Of a DNA stretch of 14,817 nt, positions 1 to 5,881 are shown in pieces. The DNA is taken from contig CP070672.1 of the NCBI GenBank assembly GCA_020351895.1, forward strand, positions 4,201,232 through 4,216,048, in the 5' to 3' direction. The stretch's first letter is position 1; each line of letters starts with the position of its first letter. The notes beneath the pieces are model-generated. The model was not told the DNA's origin. It saw nothing but the letters and a program-made list of their open reading frames with translations, and did no database searches. Both the position numbers and the translations under genes were made by a program. The DNA is from Thermoplasmata archaeon. Its GTDB lineage: Archaea; Thermoplasmatota; Thermoplasmata; GCA-020350865.

Positions 1-605
1 CCGAGCTCTTCAATTGAATCGAGGTTGTGGTCCACCAACTTCCTGACATCCTCATACTTTCCCCCGATTCTCTGAAGGGGGCTTCCGCAACACACCTCAT
101 CAATCACTGTGTAATCTTCACCGAGTTTTTCTAAAATAGACATGGTTGCCTTGGCAAGGTTTTGATTTCTATATGCAGGTGTGCACCCAATGAAGTATCC
201 AATCTTAGCCTTCTTGGGTTTCTTTCCAAAAATCTCACCGCGATTTTCAGATTCGCCATAGGGATTTCCGAATTCTTTGATCCTGTCAGCCATTTTTTTA
301 TGCTTTTCTAGGGGTTGCTTCTCAAACAGTTCCTCTCTAGCTGCTTCGATTATGTCTACAACACGAACATTGGAGGGACATCGTCTTTCACAGTCTGCAC
401 ATGTGGAACATTGGTATAGTGCCTCAACCACTGAATCATCTATATCAAACCTATCTTTGAGCATCCCGTAGGCTAAAATCACCCTACCCCTGGCTACAGA
501 GGAATCCCATCCTTGATCCTCGAATATGGGGCAGACGCTCCTGCAGTATCCACACTGGGTGCAGACGAGCATTTCGTTTTCCAATGACTTTAATTTGTCT
601 TTCAT
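1..605 (-). CDS. (Fe-S)-binding oxidoreductase subunit, HdrD/GlpC/GlcF type (3' part outside window)
   Basis: The reading frame runs leftward from an ATG at 603-605 to the window edge with no stop: 201 codons are visible and the C-terminus is missing. Two ferredoxin-type [4Fe-4S] motifs are visible, CTQCGYCRSVCP (Cys15, 18, 21, 25) and CSTCADCERRCP (Cys66, 69, 72, 76). After a linker comes the start of a cysteine-rich CCG domain, with IGCTPAYRNQ near residue 141 and EVCCGSP near 172. This order is that of HdrD, GlpC, GlcF and LutA subunits, which carry electrons between a flavin dehydrogenase (often an FAD-linked hydroxyacid oxidase) and a quinone, heterodisulfide or other acceptor. The substrate cannot be told because neither the second CCG repeat nor the neighbouring gene is in view. 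No Shine-Dalgarno sequence is evident before the ATG; a TATA-like TATATTTAAG reads leftward near 684-694, which would give a leader of some tens of nucleotides. Confidence 0.88.
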   Translation of the reverse strand, partial: MKDKLKSLENEMLVCTQCGYCRSVCPIFEDQGWDSSVARGRVILAYGMLKDRFDIDDSVVEALYQCSTCADCERRCPSNVRVVDIIEAAREELFEKQPLEKHKKMADRIKEFGNPYGESENRGEIFGKKPKKAKIGYFIGCTPAYRNQNLAKATMSILEKLGEDYTVIDEVCCGSPLQRIGGKYEDVRKLVDHNLDSIEEL

Positions 606-854
606 GGAAATACTTCAGTAAGATAGGTTCGGTCATTGTGTCTTTTGAATGTTAATGATGTTAATAATACCAGCGGAAACACACTTAAATATACCTGTGT
701 ATCCCTTTTTAGTCACGCTCCTTATATTGACCCCCCTATTTTCAGGACCTATTGAGATAAATCGGGAATACCATACAGGGGTTTAATTCTTTTGATTTGA
801 GGGCAATAAAAACATAAAAGGAAAGGAAAAAACCCGTAGGACCTATCATACAAA

Positions 855-868
855 CTTATATATATAAA
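855..868 (+). promoter_or_regulatory. TATA box of rps3ae
   Basis: CTTATATATATAAA, preceded by a purine-rich BRE-like stretch, ends about 32 nt before the rps3ae ATG. Using the usual archaeal TATA-to-start distance, transcription would begin near 886-890, leaving a leader of 10-14 nt. That leader carries GGAG at 893-896, only 3 nt from the ATG. Confidence 0.7.
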
Positions 869-899
869 CACTATTAGGGTAGTCACCAAAAAGGAGAGT

Positions 900-1739
900 A
901 TGCCATTGGCTGCAAAGAAAGCCTCCCGCACAACAGCACGAAAGGTCAAGGACAAGTGGCGATCAAAGGAATGGTACAGAGTACTTGCTCCGGACATGTT
1001 CAACAATGCCCAAATAGCAGAGACCCTAAGCGACGAAAGGGAGAAGATCATTGGCAGGGTAACTGAGGTCACCATGCAGGATCTGACCGGTGATTTCTCT
1101 AAGATGCATATTAAACTTCAATTTAAAATCAGCGAGGTCAGTGGCTTTGACGCTCACACACAGTTTGTTGGGCATACCCTCACAAGCGATTACATAAGAA
1201 GATTGACCAGAAGAAAGCACTCCAAAACCGATGGAGTATTTGATGTGCTGACCAAAGATAAGGCCTTAATTAGAGTCAAACCAATGGCGGTTACAGAGAA
1301 AAGAATTCAAGTGTCCCAGCAACAGGCGATTCGCGGTATCATGGGAAAAGTTATTTCCAATGAAGCAGTGAAAAATATGCACAGTGAATTTGTAAAAGAG
1401 ATGCTCTCAGGCAACATGTCGAAGAATATTTTACGGGCCTGTAAGGCAGTTTATCCCCTAAAAAGGGTGGAGATACGCAGGTCGGAGGTTCTAAGATCAC
1501 CTGAAGAGAAGGTGGTAGAGGCACCAAGTGAAGAGGAGAGAATCGAGGTGGAGCCAGTCAAATCTGAGGAACTGCTATCCGAAGGGAAGGTGGAAATGGA
1601 AGGGATGGAGGATGAACCAATACCAGGTCCTGGAGTAGAGATAGAGGATCATGGTGCGGAACAAGTCCCAAAAGAGGAAGGATCCACCGAGTCAGAGGAA
1701 GAGGAAACTGAGGAGAGCGAGGAATCCAAGACAGAATAA
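900..1739 (+). CDS. rps3ae: 30S ribosomal protein S3Ae (eS1) with acidic C-terminal extension
   Basis: Small-subunit ribosomal protein of the archaeal/eukaryotic eS1 family, which sits on the 30S platform near the mRNA exit. The family core is clear in residues 1-197: a basic N-terminus (KDKWRSKEWYRVLAPDMF), then IGRVTEVTMQDLTGDF near 51-66 and HTLTSDYIRRLTRRK near 92-106. The remaining 80 or so residues (200-279) are very unusual in composition, almost all Glu, Ser, Pro and Val, with runs such as SEEEETEESEES. This is most likely a disordered tail; archaeal members usually stop near 200-220 residues. The ATG at 900 follows GGAG with a short 3-nt gap and a good TATA box. The gene ends in TAA 41 bp before the tRNA-like duplication, so read-through into the tRNA is possible. 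Confidence 0.97.
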   Translation: MPLAAKKASRTTARKVKDKWRSKEWYRVLAPDMFNNAQIAETLSDEREKIIGRVTEVTMQDLTGDFSKMHIKLQFKISEVSGFDAHTQFVGHTLTSDYIRRLTRRKHSKTDGVFDVLTKDKALIRVKPMAVTEKRIQVSQQQAIRGIMGKVISNEAVKNMHSEFVKEMLSGNMSKNILRACKAVYPLKRVEIRRSEVLRSPEEKVVEAPSEEERIEVEPVKSEELLSEGKVEMEGMEDEPIPGPGVEIEDHGAEQVPKEEGSTESEEEETEESEESKTE

Positions 1740-1751
1740 ATTCATTGTTTC

Positions 1752-1762
1752 TTTACATATGA
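1752..1762 (+). promoter_or_regulatory. Possible TATA element for the tRNA-Met transcript
   Basis: TTTACATATGA lies about 25 nt before position 1781, the first base of the truncated tRNA copy, and not before the real tRNA at 1861. No comparable AT-rich element precedes 1861. Transcription may therefore begin at the truncated copy and run through the full gene. This is inference from spacing only; the tRNA could also be read through from rps3ae. Confidence 0.35.
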
Positions 1763-1780
1763 CAATTTCCAATTTCAAGT

Positions 1781-1800
1781 GCCGAGGTGGCTCAGCCTGG
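1781..1800 (+). repeat. Truncated duplicate of the tRNA-Met 5' end
   Basis: These 20 bases match 1861-1880 exactly and cover the 5' acceptor strand, positions 8-9, the first D-stem strand and the D-loop as far as G19. Similarity stops abruptly after that. The copies are exactly 80 bp apart. The 60 bp between the copies holds a nested hairpin, CTGGT (1797-1801) with ACCAG (1836-1840) enclosing GTGGAG (1808-1813) with CTCCAC (1825-1830). No 3' half of a second tRNA is present. Confidence 0.9.
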
Positions 1801-1898
1801 TACATGTGTGGAGTCCCTTTGGTCCTCCACTACGCACCAGTCTTCGCCAGCTATCAAAACGCCGAGGTGGCTCAGCCTGGTGGAGCGTCGGACTCATA

Positions 1899-1931
1899 GG
1901 GTTGCGCTTGATGCTCCAAGGCACCTAGGAA
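1899..1931 (+). other. tRNA-Met intron 1, canonical position 37/38
   Basis: 33 nt lie between A37 (1898) and A38 (1932). The intron folds as GG-TGC-CTTG / CAAG-GCA-CC with single-base bulges and a 6-nt loop. The 5' bulge would be T1897 A1898 | G1899 and the 3' bulge A1930 A1931 | A1932, as expected for the archaeal splicing endonuclease. The central helix CTCA (1893-1896) with TAGG (1926-1929) is imperfect, with a G-U and a C-A mismatch. Confidence 0.85.
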
Positions 1932-1953
1932 ATCCGGAGGTCACGGGTTCAAA

Positions 1954-1986
1954 AACAGATCAGTTATGAGCTGATTTCGTTGAAAT
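1954..1986 (+). other. tRNA-Met intron 2, in the T-loop (position 59/60)
   Basis: The fold is a strict bulge-helix-bulge: outer T-stem; 3' bulge A1985 T1986 | C1987; 4-bp central helix TTCA (1948-1951) with TGAA (1981-1984); 5' bulge A1952 A1953 | A1954; then an inner helix AC-AGATCAG with CTGATTT-GT that has one bulged C1978 and a 7-nt loop (1964-1970). Cutting between bases 2 and 3 of each bulge restores a 7-nt T-loop. T-loop introns are known mainly from Thermoproteales-type Crenarchaeota and are unusual elsewhere. Confidence 0.85.
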
Positions 1987-2001
1987 CCCCGTCCTCGGCA
2001 C

Positions 2002-2010
2002 TTTTTTTTT
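2002..2010 (+). terminator. T-tract terminator after tRNA-Met
   Basis: A run of nine T residues begins 2 nt after the discriminator base of the tRNA. Oligo-T on the non-template strand is the usual intrinsic stop signal of archaeal RNA polymerase. Confidence 0.7.
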
Positions 2011-2065
2011 ACCATGATGAAAAATCTTAACTAATCTTAAAACAATATGATTTTACTATAATCGG

Positions 2066-2653
2066 GTGTATAAATTGCCGCAATATGGAAATTCAGATGT
2101 GAAAAGATATGGAAATGACACGAAACTTTTGGCAGCTATTACGATCTTTGTATTCTTGATTTTCGCTATGAACATCATTAGGCTATGGCTCGTCTATCTT
2201 CCCCAAATGGAGGAGGCAGGCAGGGAAACCCAAATGTTAATCAGTGAAGAAGGAGCCGGTGGAGCAATTCAAATAATTCAACACGAGATAATACCAGAGA
2301 TAAGGTTCGCCCTTATCCTGTCATTGATAATTTTTGGATTGATGGATGGCATTTTTATTTTTATGTTATGGAAAGGGAACCCACGATTTGAACATAGGGA
2401 CCTCATCTTGCCTTTATTCACAATATACATAATCAAGAGAATCTTTCATGGCATATTCATATCCATGATAACGATAATAGCCATAGTTGGAAGTAATCCC
2501 AGAAGTCTCATATACTCCCTATATATGACCATCCCTGTATTTTTTTTGGCAGGCGCCGTTATAATGCTTCTTTTTCATACGAAGATATTTGGCACCAGAA
2601 AAAGGAAAGCAACCAAGATACTCTTTAAAGCCTCGGATAAAGCCACACTCTAA
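2066..2653 (+). CDS. Four-helix integral membrane protein, function unknown
   Basis: I do not recognise this family. The protein has about 195 residues and four strongly hydrophobic segments, near residues 20-45, 77-103, 112-140 and 148-172. A polar 30-residue loop rich in Glu and Gly lies between the first two, and a basic tail (GTRKRKATK) closes the protein. No catalytic or binding motif stands out. The start is uncertain: GTG at 2066 opens the frame and is used here, while GTG at 2099 is an alternative with a possible TATA (ACTATAAT, 2055-2062) at suitable distance; neither has a Shine-Dalgarno sequence. Its TAA at 2651-2653 overlaps the TAG of convergent radA by 3 nt within a 4-nt gene overlap, so the two genes share a boundary but not an operon. 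Confidence 0.75.
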   Translation: MYKLPQYGNSDVKRYGNDTKLLAAITIFVFLIFAMNIIRLWLVYLPQMEEAGRETQMLISEEGAGGAIQIIQHEIIPEIRFALILSLIIFGLMDGIFIFMLWKGNPRFEHRDLILPLFTIYIIKRIFHGIFISMITIIAIVGSNPRSLIYSLYMTIPVFFLAGAVIMLLFHTKIFGTRKRKATKILFKASDKATL

Positions 2654-3594
2654 TCCTTCAAGCCCTCTTCACAAAGCGTGATCACGGCCTCTCCATCCGG
2701 AAGGCTTGGCGAGTCAACCAGCCTGCATATCCTCTTACCGCCTTTGCTCTTTCTCATATAGATGCGGAATGTGGCGGTGTGCCCCACGATATGCCCTCCT
2801 ATGGGTCTTGTGGGATCTCCGAAAAATGCATCAGGTTTTGCAGAGACCTGGTTCGTTACAAGGATCACGGCATTGTTCAAATCAGCGAATCTCTGGAGGT
2901 CGTGCATATGTCTGTTGAGCTTTTGCTGTCTCTCAGCAAGTGCACCCCGTCCGATGTACTCGGCACGAAAATGGGCAGTCAAGGAATCCACAACAAGGAG
3001 CCTGACGGGATATTCCTTTGCGAGGGCCTTTGCACGATCCATTAAAAGCATCTGATGATGTGAGTTAAAAGCTCTTGCCACATGCACATTTTTCAGAGCC
3101 TCCTCAGGATCCAGACCTGCGGCCTGTGCGATCTGCACTATTCTTTCAGGTCTGAATGTGTTCTCTGTATCGATCATTAAAGTATGGCCTTCCAGTCCAC
3201 CCTGCTCAAAGGGCAGTTGAACATTCACGGCAAGTTGATGTGCAATCTGCGTCTTCCCCGAACCGAACTCCCCATAAACCTCTGTAATGGCCTGACTCTC
3301 AAAACCTCCCCCAAGCAGTTCATCAAGGGCTTTTACCCTTGAAGTGAGCTTTCCTACGGTCTTCCTCCTGTCTAACAACACATCTCCTGTCTCAAAGTTG
3401 CCTATATCGGCTTCACGCTTTGCGAGATTGATGATCTTGTTGGCAGTGGCCTCTCCGATCTCAGCCATCTCGGCTAGGTTCTTCGGTGATTCAACGGCTA
3501 TGGCCATCAAATCGGTGTATCCTGCCTCTTTTAACTTATCTGCAGTTGCTGGTCCTACTCCTGGCAACTCTTCTATTTTCATTTCTTCGGTCAT
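2650..3594 (-). CDS. radA: DNA repair and recombination protein RadA
   Basis: Archaeal RecA/Rad51 recombinase that forms filaments on single-stranded DNA and catalyses ATP-dependent strand exchange. From the ATG at 3592-3594 it is 314 aa. Residues 1-60 form the helix-hairpin-helix DNA-binding domain ([18 protein letters not shown]). The ATPase core has Walker [10 protein letters not shown] at 108-116 and Walker B RLLVVDSL at 198-205. The RadA signature [19 protein letters not shown] lies near 215-233, and the DNA-contact loop region [14 protein letters not shown] begins at 248. I chose the ATG because GGTGA (3600-3604), complementary to the 16S 3' end, sits 5 nt before it; GTG at 3603 and TTG at 3606 are in frame but fall in or beside that site. 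Stop is TAG. Length and motifs are complete. Confidence 0.98.
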   Translation of the reverse strand: MTEEMKIEELPGVGPATADKLKEAGYTDLMAIAVESPKNLAEMAEIGEATANKIINLAKREADIGNFETGDVLLDRRKTVGKLTSRVKALDELLGGGFESQAITEVYGEFGSGKTQIAHQLAVNVQLPFEQGGLEGHTLMIDTENTFRPERIVQIAQAAGLDPEEALKNVHVARAFNSHHQMLLMDRAKALAKEYPVRLLVVDSLTAHFRAEYIGRGALAERQQKLNRHMHDLQRFADLNNAVILVTNQVSAKPDAFFGDPTRPIGGHIVGHTATFRIYMRKSKGGKRICRLVDSPSLPDGEAVITLCEEGLKD

Positions 3595-3641
3595 ATAATT
3601 CACCAAGCTTTTTGGTTTCGCGTAATAAATCGCATTCTGAA

Positions 3642-3649
3642 CTTATAAG
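3642..3649 (-). promoter_or_regulatory. TATA box of radA
   Basis: Read on the minus strand, CTTATAAG lies about 48 nt before the radA ATG, predicting a transcript start near 3619 and a leader of about 25 nt that includes the GGTGA ribosome binding site. No other element is evident in the 117-bp gap between radA and purP. Confidence 0.6.
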
Positions 3650-3711
3650 GGTATCTATGAGGGGTAGGTGAAACTACTTATTCAATTTCAAATTTAGCAC
3701 TGGCCATATTC

Positions 3712-4869
3712 TTAAGTCACTATCTCTTCCACCTTATCCATTTCTATAGCTCGTCTGACCTCCATAGCCAGTCTTCTTCCCGTGCTCATGCTCTTTCTCC
3801 AGAGTGTATTGCCGTATGGATGACCAACCGACATGTGAACGTTTGTCCCTCCACCAACCCTTGGGGCAACATCGTAAATAAAGAAACTCAAATCCTTATC
3901 CACACAGGTTTGCAAACAGAAAGGACCTATGATGCCGGGAGGATGATGATCCTGTGTGGCCTTCACATACTTTTCAGCCAAGGGAAAGACCTTTTCCAAA
4001 AGAGATTCACGAAGGGTGGCACTGTTGTGGCCGCATACTGTATACTCTGGATTTATCTGCTCATCAGCAAGCTCCATTTGCTGCGGTGCGGGCAATCTAA
4101 CATGGCCATCCAGGCTTGTTTCGAACCTCCAGTCTACCCCAAGCAGCTCGATTTTTGAGGCTGAATTTTCGATGGGGGAGTAGAAGAAATCGAAATTAAA
4201 CACCGGGCCTATTATGTAGCGCTCTATCCTTGCATTATCCAGATCCTCTTTGGTAATCACTTCCTGCTTCAGGAGCATTTCCGACTTCTTTAGGTATTCA
4301 TTGTAGGACGATGCCGAGAAAAAGCCCCGCTCCAATCTCTTTTGAGCGTGGTGGAGCTTTATTATGCTAAGCTCATTGATTTCCTCGGGTTTTTCAACCT
4401 TTTCCGGAAAGGGTAATCCAGCCTTTTCTAAAAGCCAGTAATAATCCTGTTTCTCACCTCTTTCTTCGGTTCTCAACATGTTCCTGCTTCCCACCATTGG
4501 TACTCTGAATTCATTTTCTATATCCTCCAATCCAATATATGATGAGAAAGATCGATTGGGAATAAACAAAGCATTTTCATTGATGAGCATCTTCTGATTT
4601 TCGGGTTTCATTATTTCATTGAATTTATCATATATTATAGCCCTGTCAACCACTCCTCTAATCAGGTTACCATTTCCATCCCTTTCCGCCAAAAAATATT
4701 CGTTGTATGTCTTCTCCCTGCCTTTTTGACATACAACCAACGTCTCGAAACCCTCTTCTATGGCGCCGTCGCATACATCCAATGCGGAATGTGAAGCGAT
4801 CATACCGAGCTTGGTCTTGCTTAGATCATATTCTTTTAATACTTCCTGAATTTCGTTTCTCTCAATCAT
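3712..4869 (-). CDS. purP: 5-formaminoimidazole-4-carboxamide ribonucleotide synthetase PurP
   Basis: ATP-grasp ligase that uses formate and ATP to convert AICAR to FAICAR, the archaeal replacement for the folate-dependent formyltransferase step of purine synthesis. At 385 aa it is slightly longer than typical members. The N-terminal PurP signature is present (LGMIASHSALDVCDGAIEEG, from residue 21), as are the ATP-grasp core and the family motif DVAPRVGGGTN followed by HPYGN, in residues 333-357. The ATG at 4867-4869 has GGTGA (4876-4880) 6 nt upstream; stop is TAA. The leader contains a long inverted repeat that covers this ribosome binding site, so translation is probably regulated. The gene is single; it diverges from the zincin gene and is separated from radA by 117 bp with its own radA promoter. 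Paralogues with other ATP-grasp roles exist in archaea, so exact activity is inferred. Confidence 0.94.
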   Translation of the reverse strand: MIERNEIQEVLKEYDLSKTKLGMIASHSALDVCDGAIEEGFETLVVCQKGREKTYNEYFLAERDGNGNLIRGVVDRAIIYDKFNEIMKPENQKMLINENALFIPNRSFSSYIGLEDIENEFRVPMVGSRNMLRTEERGEKQDYYWLLEKAGLPFPEKVEKPEEINELSIIKLHHAQKRLERGFFSASSYNEYLKKSEMLLKQEVITKEDLDNARIERYIIGPVFNFDFFYSPIENSASKIELLGVDWRFETSLDGHVRLPAPQQMELADEQINPEYTVCGHNSATLRESLLEKVFPLAEKYVKATQDHHPPGIIGPFCLQTCVDKDLSFFIYDVAPRVGGGTNVHMSVGHPYGNTLWRKSMSTGRRLAMEVRRAIEMDKVEEIVT

Positions 4870-4875
4870 TGTCCC

Positions 4876-4928
4876 TCACCCCAATATGTAAGGGTGAAAG
4901 GGATGAGATAAGATAAATATTGGGGTGA
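4876..4928 (-). promoter_or_regulatory. purP leader: perfect 12-bp inverted repeat over the ribosome binding site
   Basis: TCACCCCAATAT (4876-4887) and ATATTGGGGTGA (4917-4928) are exact inverted copies separated by 29 nt. In the purP mRNA the downstream arm contains the ribosome binding site GGTGA, so the 12-bp stem would hide it. A second, mutually exclusive hairpin is possible: TCACCC (complement of 4892-4897) with GGGTGA (complement of 4876-4881), loop 10 nt, extended by CCC/GGG (4900-4902 with 4873-4875) across a 2-nt bulge. Two competing structures on one site look like a two-state RNA switch. If transcription instead starts inside the repeat, the arms could be a DNA operator. Confidence 0.6.
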
Positions 4929-4963
4929 AATTGCCGATGTGTCACCATGAGAACAAACTAGGC

Positions 4964-4972
4964 CTTATATAG
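4964..4972. promoter_or_regulatory. Overlapping divergent TATA boxes of purP and the zincin gene
   Basis: CTTATATAG reads as a TATA box in both directions. Rightward it lies 23 nt before the zincin ATG, consistent with a leaderless mRNA. Leftward it predicts a purP start near 4942, giving a leader of about 73 nt that includes both arms of the inverted repeat. The two genes may compete for one TBP site. A second, weaker leftward TATA-like stretch lies at 4914-4921. Confidence 0.5.
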
Positions 4973-4995
4973 TCACAAAAGCAACATAATACCTG

Positions 4996-5496
4996 ATGAA
5001 GAGTGATTTCACCAAATTATTGGAAAACGCAAAAAGCCTATCAGATATATTCGAGGTTGTTAAGTCCTCGGTTGTTGAGAGCCTGGGCAGAAGCCGCTCC
5101 GGCCTTATGTTGGGGCTAGCAGATCTCGGCAATCACCCGAATGGCTGGCTTGGCGCGTTCTATCCTGTTGGTACCAATATCATAGTAATGAACAAGGTCC
5201 CCCTCAAGAGGATCAAGGAGACAAATCCTGATCTGTACAAACCCTATGCCTTTCATGTTCTCTTGCACGAATATATCCACTCCCTGGGTGACATTGATGA
5301 GCGTGTTGTGAGAACTAAGGTATATGAGATCACAAAGGCGGTATTCGGGGATCTGCATCCTGCAACCCAACTAGCAAAGGATACATCTTCTTTCTTCCCG
5401 AACCTCGTATACCCCAATGTTCTCTGGGAGCCCGAGGATTTGAATATAGAGCTAGTTAAGGATTTTGATAGAAGCAGTGTTTGTTATATTTGTTAG
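4996..5496 (+). CDS. Putative zinc metalloprotease (zincin) with HExxHxxGxxD motif
   Basis: A soluble protein of 166 aa with no signal peptide. Residues 91-101 read HEYIHSLGDID: His91 and His95 would bind zinc, Glu92 would activate water, and the glycine plus Asp101 match the HExxHxxGxxD pattern of some metzincin-like enzymes, where Asp is the third ligand. Glu102 is an alternative ligand. The segment before it, GAFYPVGTNIIVMNKVPL (54-71), fits the edge strand that lines a zincin active site. The last residues are CYIC, a terminal CxxC of unknown meaning. No target can be proposed from context: purP diverges on one side and a non-coding stretch follows. The ATG at 4996 suits a leaderless mRNA. 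Stop is TAG. A proteolytic role is inferred from the motif alone; the wider family is not recognised. Confidence 0.8.
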   Translation: MKSDFTKLLENAKSLSDIFEVVKSSVVESLGRSRSGLMLGLADLGNHPNGWLGAFYPVGTNIIVMNKVPLKRIKETNPDLYKPYAFHVLLHEYIHSLGDIDERVVRTKVYEITKAVFGDLHPATQLAKDTSSFFPNLVYPNVLWEPEDLNIELVKDFDRSSVCYIC

Positions 5497-5674
5497 ATTC
5501 CAATTTTATAAATATCGGTATATAAACATATGTGGATTCAGGGATTTCACTTCAATACTTTCCTTTGCCATAAAGAAGATATAAGCTTGTATTCGGATCT
5601 TATTTCAATTTTTTATATTGTATATGATTTTCGGATGGAGAATTAAATTGCTCTTCTATAAATAGATATCTTGG

Positions 5675-5684
5675 TTGGGACCAA
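5675..5684. promoter_or_regulatory. TTGGnnCCAA palindrome, copy 1
   Basis: TTGGGACCAA lies within a 12-base word, GTTGGGACCAAA (5674-5685), that recurs inverted and exact at 6474-6485. It sits about 5 bp upstream of the TATA box at 5690-5698. It is a candidate operator for the HEPN-like gene. Confidence 0.4.
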
Positions 5685-5689
5685 AGTAT

Positions 5690-5698
5690 CTATATATA
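5690..5698 (+). promoter_or_regulatory. TATA box of the HEPN-like gene
   Basis: CTATATATA predicts a start near 5718-5721. The closest start codon in the frame of the downstream domain is GTG at 5723. This supports the view that the intended gene began there, before the in-frame TAG at 5831. The gap from the zincin stop (5497-5722) otherwise holds only AT-rich DNA and the palindrome at 5675. Confidence 0.5.
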
Positions 5699-5881
5699 CG
5701 ACTATTGAATTTCAATGATGCGGTGGTAGATGTCCGTAAATCATCCAAAACAAATACTCCAGAAAATAAAAAAGCCCTTTATTATGAAGATGGAAATGAA
5801 AAAAATAAATCGAAAGATAGACCAAAAAAATAGCTTTCAAAGGAAGTCTTCGAAACTCTTCCAGAAAGAGTACATAATGAT

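Larger units (their letters stand above)
1861..2000 (+). tRNA. Elongator tRNA-Met (CAT) with two introns
   Basis: The acceptor stem pairs 1861-1867 with 1993-1999, with A2000 as discriminator; CCA is not encoded. The D-stem is GCTC (1870-1873) with GAGC (1883-1886). The anticodon stem is TCGGA (1888-1892) with TCCGG (1933-1937), and the loop reads CTCATA then A1932 after splicing, giving anticodon CAT at 1895-1897. The variable region is AGGTC (1938-1942). The T-stem is ACGGG (1943-1947) with CCCGT (1988-1992), and the spliced T-loop is TTCAAAC. Two insertions of 33 nt each interrupt the gene; removing both leaves a canonical 74-nt tRNA. The sequence around the anticodon and variable region is that of archaeal elongator tRNA-Met rather than initiator tRNA or tRNA-Ile2. 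A T-tract follows at once. Confidence 0.93.

Noticed and set aside
744..846. Repeated 9-mer AGGACCTAT at 744-752 and 838-846 upstream of rps3ae
   Set aside because: Too short, and 9-mers recur often by chance at this length; no palindromic structure.
749..1075. Minus-strand 108-codon frame over the rps3ae promoter and 5' end
   Set aside because: It is antisense to a certain ribosomal protein gene, has no ribosome binding site and no recognisable protein features.
1781..1880. A third, 80-nt tRNA intron in the D-loop, with the tRNA starting at 1781
   Set aside because: The exact 20-nt direct repeat would allow it arithmetically, but no strict bulge-helix-bulge can form at any equivalent junction.
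1861..2000. tRNA-Met as attachment site of an integrated element
   Set aside because: The duplicated part is the 5' end, not the 3' end typical of integrase sites, no integrase is present, and housekeeping genes lie on both sides.
5530..5646. 38-aa frame (MWIQGFHFNTF...) preceded by AT-rich TATA-like DNA
   Set aside because: A leaderless start could be imagined, but the peptide has no conserved look and such frames are common in AT-rich gaps; not enough to call a gene.
5831..5833. Pyrrolysine codon
   Set aside because: TAG ends at least three other genes in this window and no pyl gene is visible; kept only as a minor option.
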